NCBI RefSeq assembly: GCF_001418205.1
Contig: NZ_LIQF01000002.1
Coordinates: 62,001 to 126,000, forward strand
Length of the DNA stretch: 64,000 nucleotides
Origin: Marinomonas fungiae
GTDB lineage: Bacteria > Pseudomonadota > Gammaproteobacteria > Pseudomonadales > Marinomonadaceae
Reading direction: 5' to 3'
The notes beneath the pieces are model-generated. The model searched no databases, was not told the DNA's origin, and saw only the letters and a program-made list of their open reading frames with translations. Positions 62,234 through 64,000 of the stretch are shown here, piece after piece (position 1 is the first letter of the stretch; each line of letters opens with the position of its first letter). The position numbers were made by a program, and so were the translations under genes.

Positions 62234-64000
62234 ATGTTAGGGAGAGTCATTGCGACGGCGCTGTTAGTGGGGAGTGCTGTGGCGCCAGTGTTTGCTGCTT
62301 CATCTTCAACAACCACATTGATTGCACCGATGTTAGAGGGAAATGGACTCTGCTTATCAGGGGTAAATAATCCTGATTTACACGATTTAGAATCGATGCG
62401 TCGCTATTGTGAGGATCTAGGTGAATCATCTGCTTCATTATTGGAAACAATATTATCTGACATCGGACCTAAAAACAGTGCAGATGGCCGTTTTGAAATG
62501 GGGTATATGCTCGGGCTGTCGCTTCTTTCCTATGTTGAGCTTAAGGATGGTGAATTTTCTGTTAACCGTAATGCCATTCGCAATAGTTTGCAGCTGCTTC
62601 AGGACTCTGAGCGAAGTGCGGTGTTGTATTTCTTTGCCAATCACTTTATTGGCGCGGATGCTGCGGAGTTAGCAAAAACGCTGTCAGAGTCTGATAATGA
62701 GCTGATGGTTCTGAATAATGGTACTACGCCACGGGACGGGTATTTCTCTTCAACGATTTATCCTTGGCGAGTTGGCGACACTGGCACACAGTTTTATAAA
62801 GTGCGTAAGCTTGCTTTGGAGGCTGTTCTAGATGAATTATGTGCTCTACCTAAAGCAGACTTGGCAAAGATTAAGGCCGTGACTACATTGGGTGAGGTAC
62901 ATCATCAGTTCCCTAACTTTAATCAAGGCATGGGCTATGATGATAATTATGAAATTACCGATTACAGTGTCACTACAATCGAACAGTTTAAGGCTTGGCT
63001 GGCCTCAGAGTTTGGAACGATTGAGAGGTTAAATACTCGATTGGGGGCTCATTTCAGTTCTTTTTCTGATATTAGTCCTCCAGCTAAAGATATTCGCAAG
63101 GATAAGTTAAATAGCTTTTTTGAGCATATTGATCCCTATGCGCATGGTGTTATGCCATTCTTTGGTTGGGCTTTTTCTAAAGATGGCAGTCCATTCGAGA
63201 TTAATGTCTACCTCGATGGGCAATACCTAGATCAAGCTCAAACAGGCTTGACTCGTGTAGATGTTGCTCAAGCTTTACCCGAGTTGTCAGACAGTAATGT
63301 TGGTTATCGCTATAACCTAGATTTTTCACACTTATCGCCAGGGCGACACAGCGTTGAGTTGCGCTTTTTTCACAACGGCGAAGAAAGTATTTTGAGCCAA
63401 TATGATTTTGCAGTGATTGACCGCTCGCAAAGTAGACCCAGAAAAATTCAGGGATTCCATCTAGCGTCGGTAGACTCTAATCAGGACAGCAACATACGTT
63501 TTTGGGCAGATCACCCAACTAGTACGGTGGGTGTTTTCTATAACCCTTTGGCGAAGTTGTGGTTAAATTTTAGAGAGCAGCAAGTCACCCGTGAGATTGA
63601 GCAGTTTGCCGATATTATTCAACATAGTTGCATCTCCCCAGAACAAGTGTTTTCTCATCAGATCGCGCCAAACTTTAATCCGAGTTGGGACCCGACGCTA
63701 TTCGCCGCCAATGACTCGTTGGAAATTAACGCACATTATAATCTAGGGATTAACTTATATGGTGGCATTATATCGAGCGATATTTTCTTTGATTGGCTAA
63801 AGCAGCATCATCATAGTCGTTATGCTCTACCTGAAATGCACCCCATGTTACCGCAAGATCCCATCGAATTCTCGAAAGTCTTGGAACGACATCATGATAA
63901 TGGGGCGGTATTCCTGTCGCCTTATTTCATGTCTCTCGTACCTGATGAATATGCATCAGATCCAGAACATGGTCGTTTTAAGCTTTCCCCATCCAATACA
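62234..64000 (+). CDS. Secreted GH42-like / surface protein (3' end beyond window)
   Basis: An open frame of 589 codons runs from ATG 62234 (AGGGATAAAA upstream) to the window end without a stop. The signal peptide is MLGRVIATALLVGSAVAPVFA. The segment TTIEQFKAWLASEFGTIERLNTRLG resembles the GH42 beta-galactosidase pattern FxxWLxxxYGxxxxLNxxWG. GEVHHQFPNF and LPEMHPMLPQ contain acidic residues that could serve as acid/base and nucleophile. A beta-sandwich (INVYLDGQYLDQAQTG, HLSPGRHSVELRFFHNGE) interrupts the putative barrel. I therefore call it a probable glycoside-hydrolase-like exported protein, with enzyme activity unproven. Its place beside adhesin and glycan genes suits a polysaccharide-directed role. 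Confidence 0.6.
   Translation, partial: MLGRVIATALLVGSAVAPVFAASSSTTTLIAPMLEGNGLCLSGVNNPDLHDLESMRRYCEDLGESSASLLETILSDIGPKNSADGRFEMGYMLGLSLLSYVELKDGEFSVNRNAIRNSLQLLQDSERSAVLYFFANHFIGADAAELAKTLSESDNELMVLNNGTTPRDGYFSSTIYPWRVGDTGTQFYKVRKLALEAVLDELCALPKADLAKIKAVTTLGEVHHQFPNFNQGMGYDDNYEITDYSVTTIEQFKAWLASEFGTIERLNTRLGAHFSSFSDISPPAKDIRKDKLNSFFEHIDPYAHGVMPFFGWAFSKDGSPFEINVYLDGQYLDQAQTGLTRVDVAQALPELSDSNVGYRYNLDFSHLSPGRHSVELRFFHNGEESILSQYDFAVIDRSQSRPRKIQGFHLASVDSNQDSNIRFWADHPTSTVGVFYNPLAKLWLNFREQQVTREIEQFADIIQHSCISPEQVFSHQIAPNFNPSWDPTLFAANDSLEINAHYNLGINLYGGIISSDIFFDWLKQHHHSRYALPEMHPMLPQDPIEFSKVLERHHDNGAVFLSPYFMSLVPDEYASDPEHGRFKLSPSNT

Overview
The window looks like a chromosomal segment of a moderately AT-rich marine gammaproteobacterium. 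The GlmU/GlmS, Tex, Tad, PhnCDE and SapC-type proteins all fit an Oceanospirillales member such as a Marinomonas relative, but that assignment is an impression from protein character and not a computed result. No rRNA, tRNA, CRISPR array or intact insertion sequence was seen. Both window edges cut genes: tex at the left and a secreted GH42-like protein at the right.

Layout. 1-8.8 kb is housekeeping: tex, a LysR regulator divergent from azoR, a beta-CASP metallo-beta-lactamase-fold RNase-like protein, and glmU-glmS (UDP-GlcNAc supply). 8.8-16.5 kb is a minus-strand unit: a sensor kinase and sigma-54 activator, then phnD-phnC-phnE-phnE and a histidine phosphatase. A -24/-12 promoter lies upstream of phnD. 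Three matching 8-4-8 inverted repeats, two upstream of that promoter and one upstream of the kinase, form a readable regulatory circuit. 16.9-31.9 kb is a complete tad (Flp, type IVc pilus) locus in the order flp-tadV-rcpC-rcpA-rcpB-tadZ-tadA-tadB-tadC-tadD-tadE-tadF-tadG. It is bracketed by wall-associated proteins: BamE-like/OmpA and peptidoglycan-binding upstream, OmpA downstream. 32-34.1 kb holds two tandem PAP2 membrane phosphatases, followed by a non-coding stretch with a broken OmpA remnant. 34.7-39.5 kb is a three-gene signalling/envelope operon (FecR-domain protein, CHASE2-cyclase, TPR-beta-barrel), divergent from a Crp/Fnr regulator. In both the cyclase and the regulator, key ligand or catalytic residues are altered.

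40.6-48.1 kb is a surface-polysaccharide locus: a two-domain glycosyltransferase and a GT2 on the minus strand, divergent from an ABC-2 exporter (Wzm). The exporter is followed by an unusual Wzt ATPase fused to a GNAT acetyltransferase and by a PIG-L deacetylase. Next comes a 1528-residue, cysteine-free, strongly codon-biased RTX-containing protein with S-layer character, then a SapC-family gene in the opposite direction. From analogy with Caulobacter, where O-polysaccharide anchors a calcium-dependent, type I-secreted S-layer, I infer that polysaccharide export and S-layer genes work together here. 54.5-61.6 kb is a giant (about 2388-residue) DUF4347/cadherin-like/RTX adhesin. Upstream of it is a degraded, internally deleted second copy of its own 3' region. 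The window ends in an open secreted protein with GH42-like features.

The overall theme from 17 kb onward is cell-surface construction: pili, an S-layer-like protein, adhesin, polysaccharide and envelope signalling.
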